From: Pseudomonas sp. MAG733B | GTDB taxonomy: Bacteria; Pseudomonadota; Gammaproteobacteria; Pseudomonadales; Pseudomonadaceae | Assembly (NCBI RefSeq): GCF_036884845.1 | Contig: NZ_CP145732.1 | Coordinates: forward strand, 3,410,001-3,474,000 | Length of the DNA: 64,000 nt | Direction: 5' to 3' | In this document: piece by piece, positions 8,592-17,326 of the stretch | Numbering within the stretch: the first letter of the stretch is position 1 | How the letters are laid out: each line of letters opens with the position of its first letter | Translations under genes and position numbers: made by a program | Notes under the pieces: model-generated | Seen by the model: only the letters and a program-made list of their open reading frames with translations | What the model was told of the DNA's origin: nothing | Database searches by the model: none

Positions 8592-8867
8592 TCAATCCCG
8601 GTAAAACACCTGCACCAGGTGATAGCCAAATTTGCTCTTGATCGGCCCATGCACCACCCGCAGTGGTTTCTTGAAGATCACCGCATCGATCGCACCGACC
8701 ATCTGCCCCGGCCGCACTTCACCCAAATCACCGCCGCGCTTGCCGGACGGGCAGGTCGAGTACTTCTTGGCCAGCACATCAAAGGCTTCGCCCTTGGCGA
8801 TGCGTTGCTTGAGTTGCTCGGCTTCTTCCGAGGTTTTCACCAGGATATGGCGGGCTTGAGCTTTCAT
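8592..8867 (-). CDS. ppiC: Parvulin-type peptidyl-prolyl isomerase (PpiC)
   Basis: 91-residue stand-alone parvulin, without signal peptide, so cytoplasmic. It shows ARHILVKTSEEAEQL, STCPSGKRGGDLG, GQMVGAIDAVIF and KFGYHLVQV, the full rotamase core. The start MKAQARH at 8867 is chosen over upstream in-frame codons because homologues begin there. It is a divergent paralogue of the parvulin at 24580-24861. Confidence 0.9.
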   Translation of the reverse strand: MKAQARHILVKTSEEAEQLKQRIAKGEAFDVLAKKYSTCPSGKRGGDLGEVRPGQMVGAIDAVIFKKPLRVVHGPIKSKFGYHLVQVFYRD

Positions 8868-8936
8868 GGGGCGAATACCTTGTAACGGTGGTGACAATGC
8901 TGGTGAGAAAGAGGGCGCGCGCGATTATGCCTTAAC

Positions 8937-11474
8937 TCACTCGGAACGGCCGATCATCGTGCGAATCTTGTTGGCCAGCAGATCAATGGAAAACGGTTTG
9001 GCCACCATGTCCATGCCTTCCTCAAGGAAACCCTGGCGCTCGGCAGCCATCTGCGCATAACCGGTCATGAACAGCACTTTCAGTTGCGGGCGATGCTGGC
9101 GCGCGATCTCCGCCAGTTGCCGGCCGTTCATTCCCGGCAGGCCGACATCGGTGACCAGCAGATCGACCCGCAGATCGGATTCGAGCAAGGGCAGGGCGGC
9201 CTTCGCATCTTCGGCTTCGTGGGCGTGATAACCCAGTTCCTTGAGCAGGTCGAGCACCAGCATGCGCACCGCCGGGTCGTCTTCCACCAACACCACAGTT
9301 TCCCCGGCAATCGCCGGCGGCGCCTGGCTGATGACCGGTGACAGCACGTCTTCCTGTTCAACCGCATGCAGGCGTGGCAGATACAAACGCACGCTGGTGC
9401 CCTGGCCCGGCAGGCTGAACAGGCTGACGTGGCCGCCCGACTGTTGGGCAAAGCCATAAATCATCGACAAGCCGAGCCCGGTGCCCTGGCCGATCGGCTT
9501 GGTGGTGAAGAATGGGTCGAACGCCTTGGCCAGGACTTTGGCTGTCATGCCGGTGCCGTTGTCGCTGACGGCGATCATCAGGTAGTCGCCGGCCTTGACC
9601 GGCTCCAGGGTGTTGATGTCGCTGCTGTCGAGGTAGACGTTGGCCGTTTCGATGCGCAATTCACCGCCATCGGGCATGGCGTCCCGGGCGTTGATGACCA
9701 GGTTGAGCAGGGCGTTTTCCAGTTGACTGACATCGGTGCTGACCGGCCAGACGTCTTCGGCCAGTTGCAGCTTGAGTTCGATATGGTCGCCCTTGGTCCG
9801 GCGCAGCAGGTCTTCCAGGGAATGGATAAGGTCGTTGGCATTCAGCGGCCTGCGATCCAGCGACTGACGCCGGGAGAACGCCAGCAGGCGATGGGTCAGC
9901 GCGGCAGCGCGGTTGGCCGAGGACACGGCGGCCTCGGTGAAACGGCCGATTTCTTCGGTGCGCCCATCGGCGATGTAGCGCTGCATCAGGTCGAGGCTGC
10001 CGATGATCCCGGTGAGCATGTTGTTGAAGTCATGGGCGATGCCGCCGGTGAGTTGCCCCACGGCTTCCATTTTCTGCGCATGGCGCAAGGCGTCTTCCGC
10101 ACGCTCGCGCTCGAACATCTCGTTTTGCAGGCGCTGGTTGGTCTCGGCCAGTTGCTGGGTGCGGGCGGCGACCCGTTCTTCAAGGGTTTCGTTGAGATTG
10201 CGCAACGCTTCTTCGGTCTGTTTGCGCTCGGTTTCGTCGATCACGAAGATGTAGAAACCGTTCACCGCGCCGTCCGCACCGTGGCGCGGCAAGTAGTTCA
10301 TCAGCGCATGCCGGATGCTGCCGTCGCGGTGCGGCGTGTTGATGCTGAAGCAGCACGATTTGCCGGTCAGCGCCTGGGCGATGTGCTCGGCGCGCAAGGC
10401 ATAGGCCTCATCCCCCAGCACCTCGCGAACTGTCCGGCCGAAGAGTTCCTGAGGCGTGAGGCCGTACCAGTCCAGATACGCCGCGTTGTTCAGCCGAAAG
10501 CGTTCTTCGCGATCCACATAACTGATCAGGATTGGCATGGCATTGATGATCAGCTGCAATTCGGTCTGGCTCTGGCGCAGGGCCTGTTCGGTGTTTTTGC
10601 GATCGGTCAGGTCCAGCGCGGCGCCGAGGAAGCGGATTGGCCGGCCGTGATGGTCCTTGTAGCAACGCCCGCGGGCAAATACCCAGCGCAGCTGACCGTC
10701 GGCTTGCAACAAGCGATATTCCTCGGCGTATTCGGTGCCGTGGGTGATGCAATGCTTGATGCTGCGGGCGATCAAGGCGCGGTCTTCGGGGTGAACGCCG
10801 TGCAAGTAGGCGCTGATCGGCAATTGGCCGGCCATGACCGGATCGATGCCGTGCAACTGGGCGAAATGCGCGTCGGCGATGAAACGGTCCTCGCTGATGT
10901 CCCAATCCCAGGTGCCCACCGCGTCGGTGGCGGCGAGGGCCAGTTGCAAGCGTTCCTCGGTTTCCTGCTGTGCCTTGAGGCTCGCGGCCGAGCGCTGTTC
11001 CAGTTCCAGGGCGATGCGTCGACGCTCGTTGGTTTCGATGGCGGTGACCAGAATTCCCGCGACTTCCGCATTTTCGTCACGGATCGGGCTGTAAGTCAGG
11101 TCGAGCCAGAAGTCGGAATCCTTACCTTCACGTTGCAGGGTAAAACGCTGCTCGCTGTAGGTCCGTACCTGGCCTTGTAGGACGGCGCTGTAAATCGGGT
11201 CGGTAAAGTCTTTGAGTTCTGGCCAGATCTGGTGGGTCGGCTGTCCGAAAGCGTGCGGATGCTTGCTGCCGGCCAGCAGGGCGAAGCCGTCGTTGTAGAT
11301 CTGCGTCAGCTGCGGGCCCCAGAGCAACAGCATCGGCATCGGTGAATGGATCACGATGTCCACGGCGGTGCGCAGGCTCTGCGGCCAGGTACTGGCGGCG
11401 CCCAACGGACTGTTCGCCCAGTCCAGTCGGGCAATCAAGGCCTGGGCATCGCTGCCGGTGGGTGATGCGTTCAT
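8937..11474 (-). CDS. Hybrid sensor histidine kinase with PAS domains and receiver
   Basis: 845-residue cytoplasmic kinase. Order: an N-terminal sensor region (about 1-150), two PAS domains with PAC tails (about 175-295 and 300-420, the second ending [14 protein letters not shown]), a coiled coil, HisKA with phospho-acceptor His481 in GGIAHDFNN, HATPase with [14 protein letters not shown] and DNGTGM, then a receiver with Asp776 in [11 protein letters not shown] and the conserved Lys in VAKPF. No membrane segments are seen. The start at 11474 follows AGGAC; an upstream ATG at 11561 would add 29 unlikely residues. No partner regulator is adjacent. Confidence 0.9.
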   Translation of the reverse strand: MNASPTGSDAQALIARLDWANSPLGAASTWPQSLRTAVDIVIHSPMPMLLLWGPQLTQIYNDGFALLAGSKHPHAFGQPTHQIWPELKDFTDPIYSAVLQGQVRTYSEQRFTLQREGKDSDFWLDLTYSPIRDENAEVAGILVTAIETNERRRIALELEQRSAASLKAQQETEERLQLALAATDAVGTWDWDISEDRFIADAHFAQLHGIDPVMAGQLPISAYLHGVHPEDRALIARSIKHCITHGTEYAEEYRLLQADGQLRWVFARGRCYKDHHGRPIRFLGAALDLTDRKNTEQALRQSQTELQLIINAMPILISYVDREERFRLNNAAYLDWYGLTPQELFGRTVREVLGDEAYALRAEHIAQALTGKSCCFSINTPHRDGSIRHALMNYLPRHGADGAVNGFYIFVIDETERKQTEEALRNLNETLEERVAARTQQLAETNQRLQNEMFERERAEDALRHAQKMEAVGQLTGGIAHDFNNMLTGIIGSLDLMQRYIADGRTEEIGRFTEAAVSSANRAAALTHRLLAFSRRQSLDRRPLNANDLIHSLEDLLRRTKGDHIELKLQLAEDVWPVSTDVSQLENALLNLVINARDAMPDGGELRIETANVYLDSSDINTLEPVKAGDYLMIAVSDNGTGMTAKVLAKAFDPFFTTKPIGQGTGLGLSMIYGFAQQSGGHVSLFSLPGQGTSVRLYLPRLHAVEQEDVLSPVISQAPPAIAGETVVLVEDDPAVRMLVLDLLKELGYHAHEAEDAKAALPLLESDLRVDLLVTDVGLPGMNGRQLAEIARQHRPQLKVLFMTGYAQMAAERQGFLEEGMDMVAKPFSIDLLANKIRTMIGRSE

Positions 11475-11587
11475 CAAGGTGTCCTGCACATGAGTCGGTG
11501 AGGCGGCATCTACTATTCTTGGTTGACGCTGAATGCCCCGATTCGGGTCATTTTTTTTCATTGAATGCTTCGCAGGTGCTTTTTGCC

Positions 11588-12679
11588 ATGGAAATCGATG
11601 CGTTGTTAAAACGTCTGGCCAGCCAGGATGGCTCCGACCTTTACCTGTCCACCGGCGCGCCGCCCTGTGCGCGTTTCGACGGGGTTCTTGCGCCCCTGAC
11701 CGATCAGCCGTTCAAACCGGGGGACATCGCGGCGATTGCCGGGTCCATCATGGACGCCGAACAGCGTCTGGAGTTCGATCGTGAACTGGAGATGAACCTG
11801 GCAATCTCTTTGATCGGTATCGGGCGCTTTCGGGTCAATATTTTCAAGCAGCGTAACGATGTGTCGATGGTCGTGCGCAACGTCAAACTCGACATTCCGC
11901 GCTTCGAAGACCTCAAATTGCCGCTGGTGTTGCTGGAAACGGTAATGCTCAAGCAAGGCTTGATACTGTTCGTCGGCGCCACCGACTCGGGCAAGTCTAC
12001 CTCGCTGGCGGCGCTCATCGACCACCGCAATCGCCATACTCGCGGGCATATCGTCACCATCGAAGACCCGATCGAGTACATCCACCGGCATAAAAAATCG
12101 ATCATCAATCAGCGCGAGGTCGGCGTCGATACGCGCAGTTTCCATGCTGCGTTGAAAAACACCCTGCGTCAGGCGCCGGACGTGGTGCTGATCGGCGAGA
12201 TCCGCGATCGCGAAACCATGGAACATGCCCTGGCCTTCGCCGACACCGGGCATCTGGTGATCTCCACGCTGCATGCTCACAACGCCCATCAGGCGCTGGA
12301 CCGCATCATCAACTTCTTCCCCGAAGAGCGCCGGAGTCAACTGCTCAATGATCTGGGGAATAACCTCAAGGCCTGCGTTTCCCAACGGCTGGTGCGTAGC
12401 CGCGATGGGCAACGGCGGGTGGCGGTGGAGGTGATGCTGGGGACGCCAACGGTTGGCGATCTGATTCGGCTCAATCAGTTTTCCGAGCTCAAGGGTGTGA
12501 TGGAGAAGTCAGCGGCGCAGGGGATGCAGACGTTTGACGGCGCGCTTTATGCTTTGGTCGTAGAGGGCGTGATTGATGAGGAAGAAGCGTTGAAGCATGC
12601 CGATTCGGTGAACAATCTGCGGTTGCGGTTGAAGTTGCACACGGAGTCCACTCCTGGCGATTGGGGGCTCATGGACTGA
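11588..12679 (+). CDS. PilT/PilU-type ATPase
   Basis: 363-residue secretion-type ATPase closest in layout to PilU. It has the N-terminal GSDLYLSTGAPP domain, Walker A GATDSGKST (about residues 132-140), the Asp box IVTIEDPIEYIHRHK, Walker B APDVVLIGEIRDRETM, and the His box STLHAHNAHQALDRIINFFP. PilT/PilU drive type IV pilus retraction. This copy stands alone, away from pilus genes, divergent from the histidine kinase with a 113-base gap. It may be an extra paralogue beside the usual pilTU pair. Confidence 0.85.
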   Translation: MEIDALLKRLASQDGSDLYLSTGAPPCARFDGVLAPLTDQPFKPGDIAAIAGSIMDAEQRLEFDRELEMNLAISLIGIGRFRVNIFKQRNDVSMVVRNVKLDIPRFEDLKLPLVLLETVMLKQGLILFVGATDSGKSTSLAALIDHRNRHTRGHIVTIEDPIEYIHRHKKSIINQREVGVDTRSFHAALKNTLRQAPDVVLIGEIRDRETMEHALAFADTGHLVISTLHAHNAHQALDRIINFFPEERRSQLLNDLGNNLKACVSQRLVRSRDGQRRVAVEVMLGTPTVGDLIRLNQFSELKGVMEKSAAQGMQTFDGALYALVVEGVIDEEEALKHADSVNNLRLRLKLHTESTPGDWGLMD

Positions 12680-12690
12680 CGCAAATCCCC

Positions 12691-12761
12691 GTAGAAGCTG
12701 CCGCAGGCTGCGATTTTTTGACTTTAAAGATCAAAAGATCGCAGCCTGCGGCAGCTCCTAC
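12691..12761. repeat. REP pair, inverted, second sequence family
   Basis: Outer arms of 23 bases (AAGCTGCCGCAGGCTGCGA and its complement) enclose an AT-rich centre with GATCAAAAGATC-like sequence. The same family recurs at 61243-61317. It lies between convergent PilU-like and aacS genes. Confidence 0.85.
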
Positions 12762-12773
12762 ATAGGGCGCATT

Positions 12774-14729
12774 TTAACTCTGCAGCTCTGGCCGGTCGCG
12801 AAACTGCTCTAATGCCTCGGGATTGGCCAGCGCATCGGTGTTCTTCACCTTCTGCCCATGCACCACATTGCGCACCGCCAACTCGACGATTTTGCCGCTG
12901 ATGGTCCGGGGAATATCCGTCACCGCGACAATCTTCGCCGGCACATGGCGCGGTGTGGTGTTGGCGCGGATGACGTGGCGAATCTCTCGCTCCAGCGTTT
13001 CATCCAGCTTGACGCCATCGCGCAAACGCACGAACAGCACAACCCGCACGTCGTCCTGCCATTGCTGACCGATGGCCACGCTGTCCAGCACCTGCGGGAC
13101 TTTCTCCACCTGTCGGTAGATTTCCGCCGTGCCGATGCGCACGCCGCCGGGGTTGAGCACCGCGTCGGAACGGCCGTGGATCATCATCCCGCCGTTCGGC
13201 AATTGCTCGGCGTAATCGCCTTGGGCCCAGACACCGGGAAACTGGCTGAAATACGACGCCTTGAGCTTTTCGCCGTCCGGGTCGTGCCACAGACCGATGG
13301 GCATCGCCGGAAAGTGCCGGGTGCAGACCAGTTCACCCTTTTCACCAATCACCGGTTGACCGTCGTCGTTCCATACCTCGACGGCCATGCCCAGGCTTTT
13401 GCCCTGCATTTCGCCACGACGCACCGGTTGCAACGGATTGCCGTTGGCAAAGCAAGAAACGATATCGGTGCCACCCGACATCGAAGCCAGGCACACATCA
13501 GCCTTGAGGTCTCGATAAACGTAATCGTAGCTTTGTGGTGATAGCGCCGAACCGGTGCAAAGCAGGGTTTTCAGACTGCCCAGATCATGGCTGTGCATGG
13601 GCTTCACGCCGCTGCTTTCCAGGGTTGCGAGGAATTTCGGGCTGGTGCCGAAGACACTGATGCGCTCGTCGTCGATCAGATCAATCAGGCGCTCGGGGTC
13701 AGGCTGAAACGGCGAGCCGTCGTACAGCACAACGGCGCTGCCCACGGCGAGGGCCGAGACCAGCCAGTTCCACATCATCCAGCCGCAAGTGGTGTAGTAG
13801 AACAGGCGTTCGCCGGGGCCGAGGTCGCAATGCAGGCCATGTTCCTTGACGTGTTGCAGCAACACGCCGCCGGTGCTGTGGATGATGCATTTCGGCACGC
13901 CGGTGGTGCCGCTCGAATAGAGAATGTACAGCGGATGGGCGAAGGGCACGGGGATGAAATCCGGCTCGCCGCCGGGGAAGTAGAAGTCGTCCCACAGCGT
14001 CACGTTCGCCGCTGTGTGGAAGTCTTCGATGCGCGCTTCTGGCCGTGCGTAAGGGACGATGACCAATTGCTGCAACGACGGCAGGCGTTCGAGGATTTCG
14101 TTGACCTTGACGGTCTGGTCGATCTCTTTGCCGGCGTAGCGATAGCCGGCGCAGGTCACCAGCACTTTCGGTTCGATCTGGCCGAAGCGGTCGATCACTC
14201 CCTGCGTGCCGAAGTCCGGCGAAGAGCAGGACCAGATCGCGCCGAGGCTGGTGGTGGCGAGCATGGCCACCAGCGTCTGCCAGGTGTTGGGCATACACGC
14301 CGCCACCCGATCGCCCAAGCCGACGCCGGCGGCGATCAAACCGCTTTGAAAGCCGGCGACATGCTCCGCCAGTTCGGCCCAGGTCAACTGTTCGCGCTGG
14401 CCGTTTTCCGCCACAGCCACCACCGCTACGGCGTCGTCGCGACGGCGCAACAAGTGTTCGGCGAAGTTCAGCGTGGCGCCGGGAAACCACTGGGCGCTGG
14501 GCATTTGCGCGCCTTCGAGCAGTACCGCGTCGGGTTGCTCATGGAAGCGGATATCGAAGAAGTCGACGATGGCTTGCCAGAAATCCTGACGCTGATCGAT
14601 GGACCACTGGTGCAGGGCAGGGTAGTCGTCGATGTGCAGGTGATGCCGCTGATTGATGAAACGCCGAAAGGCTTCCATGCGGGTCTTGCCGATGCGCTCG
14701 GCGCTGGGTTGCCACAGGATCTCGGACAT
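12774..14729 (-). CDS. aacS: Acetoacetyl-CoA synthetase
   Basis: 651-residue AMP-forming ligase that activates acetoacetate with ATP and CoA. The adenylation signature LYILYSSGTTGVPKCIIHST is seen near residues 285-305, with GGTDIVSCF, WAQGDYAEQLPNGGMMIHGRSDAVLNPGG in the hinge region and the catalytic lysine in RTISGKIVELAV near the C-terminus. Length is standard for AacS. The ATG at 14729 follows GCGAGG. It finishes the 3-hydroxybutyrate route after BdhA: acetoacetate to acetoacetyl-CoA. Confidence 0.92.
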   Translation of the reverse strand: MSEILWQPSAERIGKTRMEAFRRFINQRHHLHIDDYPALHQWSIDQRQDFWQAIVDFFDIRFHEQPDAVLLEGAQMPSAQWFPGATLNFAEHLLRRRDDAVAVVAVAENGQREQLTWAELAEHVAGFQSGLIAAGVGLGDRVAACMPNTWQTLVAMLATTSLGAIWSCSSPDFGTQGVIDRFGQIEPKVLVTCAGYRYAGKEIDQTVKVNEILERLPSLQQLVIVPYARPEARIEDFHTAANVTLWDDFYFPGGEPDFIPVPFAHPLYILYSSGTTGVPKCIIHSTGGVLLQHVKEHGLHCDLGPGERLFYYTTCGWMMWNWLVSALAVGSAVVLYDGSPFQPDPERLIDLIDDERISVFGTSPKFLATLESSGVKPMHSHDLGSLKTLLCTGSALSPQSYDYVYRDLKADVCLASMSGGTDIVSCFANGNPLQPVRRGEMQGKSLGMAVEVWNDDGQPVIGEKGELVCTRHFPAMPIGLWHDPDGEKLKASYFSQFPGVWAQGDYAEQLPNGGMMIHGRSDAVLNPGGVRIGTAEIYRQVEKVPQVLDSVAIGQQWQDDVRVVLFVRLRDGVKLDETLEREIRHVIRANTTPRHVPAKIVAVTDIPRTISGKIVELAVRNVVHGQKVKNTDALANPEALEQFRDRPELQS

Positions 14730-14755
14730 GGTTTGCCTCGCATTCATTCGTTTTT

Positions 14756-14850
14756 TGTGGCGAGGGAGCTTGCTCCCGGTGGGTAGCGAAGCCGCCCCAA
14801 AAAGAGTGCGACCGCTGCGCAGCCGAGCGGGAGCAAGCTCCCTTGCCACA
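14756..14850. repeat. REP-like inverted pair inside ketone-body operon
   Basis: TGTGGCGAGGGAGCTTGCTC at one end and its inverted near-copy at the other, about 50 bases apart, sit between bdhA and aacS. It may lower aacS transcription relative to bdhA. Confidence 0.8.
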
Positions 14851-14865
14851 GGGTCCAGCGGCTGC

Positions 14866-15639
14866 TTACTGCGCCAACCACCCACCATCAATATTCCAAG
14901 CCGCACCCCGCACCTGAGCCCCGGCCTCGCTGCACAAAAACAGCACCAGCTCGCCCAGTTGCGGCGGGGTCACGAATTCCAGCGACGGCTGTTTCTCAGC
15001 CAGCAAATCATGTTGCGCCTGCTGCGGGTCAATCCCGGTCGCGGCGCGATCATCGATCTGTTTCTGCACCAGCGGTGTCAGCACCCAACCCGGGCAAATC
15101 GCGTTGCAGGTGACGTTGCTGGTCGCGGTTTCCAGGGCGACCACTTTGGTCAGCCCGATCACGCCGTGTTTGGCTGCAACATACGCGGCCTTGCCCGTCG
15201 AACCGACCAGGCCATGCACCGAAGCAATGTTGATCACTCGGCCCCAACCCTTGGCGCGCATGCCCGGCAAACTCAGGCGAGTGCTGTGAAACACCGACGA
15301 CAGGTTGATCGCGATGATCGAATCCCAGCGCTCCACCGGGAACTCGTCCACCGGCGCCACGTGCTGGATGCCGGCGTTGTTGACCAGGATATCGACGCCG
15401 CCAAACTCACGCTCGGCGTAGGCAATCATGTCGGCGATCTGCGCCGGGTCGCTGACGTCGGCCGGGTGATGGCCGACTTTGCCGCCGAACTGCTCGACCT
15501 CGGCGATCACTTTGGTTGCATCGCCAAAACCGTTGAGGATCAGGTTGGCGCCGGCCTTGGCCAGGCTCAGGGCAATGCCCAGGCCGATGCCGCTGGTGGA
15601 ACCGGTGACCAGTGCGGTCTTGCCCGAAAGAGTCGTCAT
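14866..15639 (-). CDS. bdhA: 3-hydroxybutyrate dehydrogenase (SDR)
   Basis: 257-residue short-chain dehydrogenase that oxidises (R)-3-hydroxybutyrate to acetoacetate with NAD+. Cofactor motif TGSTSGIGLGIA (about residues 12-23), NNAGIQH, catalytic Ser-Tyr-Lys in INIASVHGL and YVAAKHG, and the C-terminal NIDGGWLAQ typical of BdhA. ATG 15639 follows GAGG. Only 7 bases separate it from the permease stop, so the two are cotranscribed. Confidence 0.93.
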   Translation of the reverse strand: MTTLSGKTALVTGSTSGIGLGIALSLAKAGANLILNGFGDATKVIAEVEQFGGKVGHHPADVSDPAQIADMIAYAEREFGGVDILVNNAGIQHVAPVDEFPVERWDSIIAINLSSVFHSTRLSLPGMRAKGWGRVINIASVHGLVGSTGKAAYVAAKHGVIGLTKVVALETATSNVTCNAICPGWVLTPLVQKQIDDRAATGIDPQQAQHDLLAEKQPSLEFVTPPQLGELVLFLCSEAGAQVRGAAWNIDGGWLAQ

Positions 15640-15646
15640 GAATACC

Positions 15647-17038
15647 TCACACAATGCCAGTGGCGTAGAAAGTACCGATCACCACGAAAACCGCCAGGGT
15701 CTTGATCAGCGTAATACAGAAAATGTCTTTGTAAGCCTCGCGGTGGGTCAGGCCGGTGACCGCGAGCAAGGTAATCACTGCGCCGTTATGCGGCAGGGTA
15801 TCCATGCCGCCACTGGCCATTGCCGCTACGCGGTGCATGACTTCCAGCGGGATGTTCGCGGCGTGGGCGGCGGCGATGAACTGCTCGGACATGGCTGCCA
15901 GGGCGATGCTCATACCGCCCGACGCGGAACCGGTGATACCGGCCAGCAAGGTCACGGTAATTGCTTCATTGACCAGCGGATTGGGAATGCCCTTGAGCCA
16001 GTCGGCCAGCACCAGGAAGCCCGGCAGGGAAGCGATCACCGCACCGAAACCGTATTCCGAGGCAGTGTTCATCGCCGCGAGCAACGCACCGCTGACTGCG
16101 CTTTTGCTGCCTTCGGCGAGCTTGCTGCTGATCGCTTTGTAGCCGAACGCCAACACCATGAGGATGCCCACCAGCAACGCGGCCTGTACGGCCCAAATTG
16201 CGGTGAGCTTGGCGATTTCGGTGGTCACCGGTGCGGCCATGCCCGGCAGCGCCAGGCTGTGGGTCTTGCCGTACCACTGCGGAATCCACTGGGTGAACAG
16301 CAGGTTCATGATGCCCACCGCCAACAGCGGCGACAGGGCGATCCACGGGTTGGGCAGTTTGATGTCGGCGGCGGTTTCCGGCTCGTTGCGCAGGTCTGTG
16401 CCATAGCCTTCACCGGAACGCTGGGCCTTGTTGCGTTGGCGCTGGAGGAACAGCATGCCGGCGCAGAAGACGAAAATCGTCCCGATCACACCCAGCCACG
16501 GTGCCGCCCAGGCAGTGGTGTTGAAGAAGGTGCTGGGGATGATGTTCTGGATCTGCGGGGTGCCGGGCAGGGCGTCCATGGTGAACGAGAAGGCGCCGAG
16601 GGCGATGGTCGCCGGGATCAGACGCTTGGGGATGTTGCTCTGGCGGAACATTTCAGCGGCAAACGGATAGACCGCGAACACCACCACAAACAGCGACACG
16701 CCGCCGTAAGTGAGCAAGGCGCAAACCAGCACGATCACCAACATCGCCTGACGGGTGCCGAGTAAGCGGATGGCGGCGGCGACGATGGAGCGCGAAAAGC
16801 CGGACAGTTCGATCAGCTTGCCGAACACCGCGCCGAGCAGGAACACCGGGAAATACAGTTTGATGAAGCCGACCATTTTCTCCATGAACACGCCGGTGAA
16901 GGCGGGTGCAACGGCGGAAGGGTCAGTCAAAAGGACAGCGCCGAGGGCGGCAATCGGGGCAAAAAGGATAACGCTGTAGCCACGGTAAGCAGCCAGCATC
17001 AGCAGCGCGAGGGCTGCCAAGGCAATGATCACACTCAT
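15647..17038 (-). CDS. GntP-family permease, probable 3-hydroxybutyrate uptake
   Basis: 463-residue inner-membrane protein with about twelve to fourteen hydrophobic stretches and GntP-family motifs such as YGGVSLFVVVFAVYPFA and TGSASGGMSIAL. GntP carriers are proton symporters for gluconate and related hydroxy acids; the operon with bdhA and aacS points to 3-hydroxybutyrate. The gene is first in its operon and is preceded by a sigma-54 promoter. Equivalent to the permease beside hbcR in P. aeruginosa (established context). Confidence 0.87.
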   Translation of the reverse strand: MSVIIALAALALLMLAAYRGYSVILFAPIAALGAVLLTDPSAVAPAFTGVFMEKMVGFIKLYFPVFLLGAVFGKLIELSGFSRSIVAAAIRLLGTRQAMLVIVLVCALLTYGGVSLFVVVFAVYPFAAEMFRQSNIPKRLIPATIALGAFSFTMDALPGTPQIQNIIPSTFFNTTAWAAPWLGVIGTIFVFCAGMLFLQRQRNKAQRSGEGYGTDLRNEPETAADIKLPNPWIALSPLLAVGIMNLLFTQWIPQWYGKTHSLALPGMAAPVTTEIAKLTAIWAVQAALLVGILMVLAFGYKAISSKLAEGSKSAVSGALLAAMNTASEYGFGAVIASLPGFLVLADWLKGIPNPLVNEAITVTLLAGITGSASGGMSIALAAMSEQFIAAAHAANIPLEVMHRVAAMASGGMDTLPHNGAVITLLAVTGLTHREAYKDIFCITLIKTLAVFVVIGTFYATGIV

Positions 17039-17096
17039 GGTGTGTCTCCTGGGATTGTTATTTTTGTAGATGAAGCATTGGGTAGGAGAGAGCGTT

Positions 17097-17112
17097 AGCG
17101 AGTTTCGTGCCA
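17097..17112 (-). promoter_or_regulatory. Sigma-54 promoter of permease-bdhA-aacS operon
   Basis: On the minus strand the sequence TGGCACGAAACTCGCT matches the -24/-12 consensus TGGCACG-N4-TTGCW at every defined position except one, with GG and GC exactly spaced. It starts 59 bases before the permease ATG. A perfect AT-rich inverted repeat AAATATA-AGGA-TATATTT (17129-17146) lies just upstream and could bind IHF or the activator. Confidence 0.8.
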
Positions 17113-17207
17113 GATGATTAAGTTATTGAAATATAAGGATATATTTTAGATTTTTATGTTGTGCTTGAGTGATTCGTCTCTCATTGGAGACTTTTGTCCG
17201 TTGGGGT

Positions 17208-17298
17208 GGCCTCATCGCGAGCAGGCTCGCTCCCACAGTGGACCGCGTTCTCATGAAGAAAACCGTCTCCCTGTGGGAGCGAGCCTGCTCGCGATGGT
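17208..17298. repeat. REP pair, inverted (REPIN-like)
   Basis: ATCGCGAGCAGGCTCGCTCC and its inverted copy about 45 bases apart, between the activator stop and the sigma-54 promoter; it may insulate the two transcription units. Confidence 0.85.
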
Positions 17299-17326
17299 CT
17301 TTCTAACAATGGAGATTCATGTCTCG

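Noticed and set aside
9366..11180. Open frame of about 604 codons on the plus strand opposite the hybrid kinase
   Set aside because: Antisense shadow of the clearly recognised histidine kinase; translation has no domain pattern.
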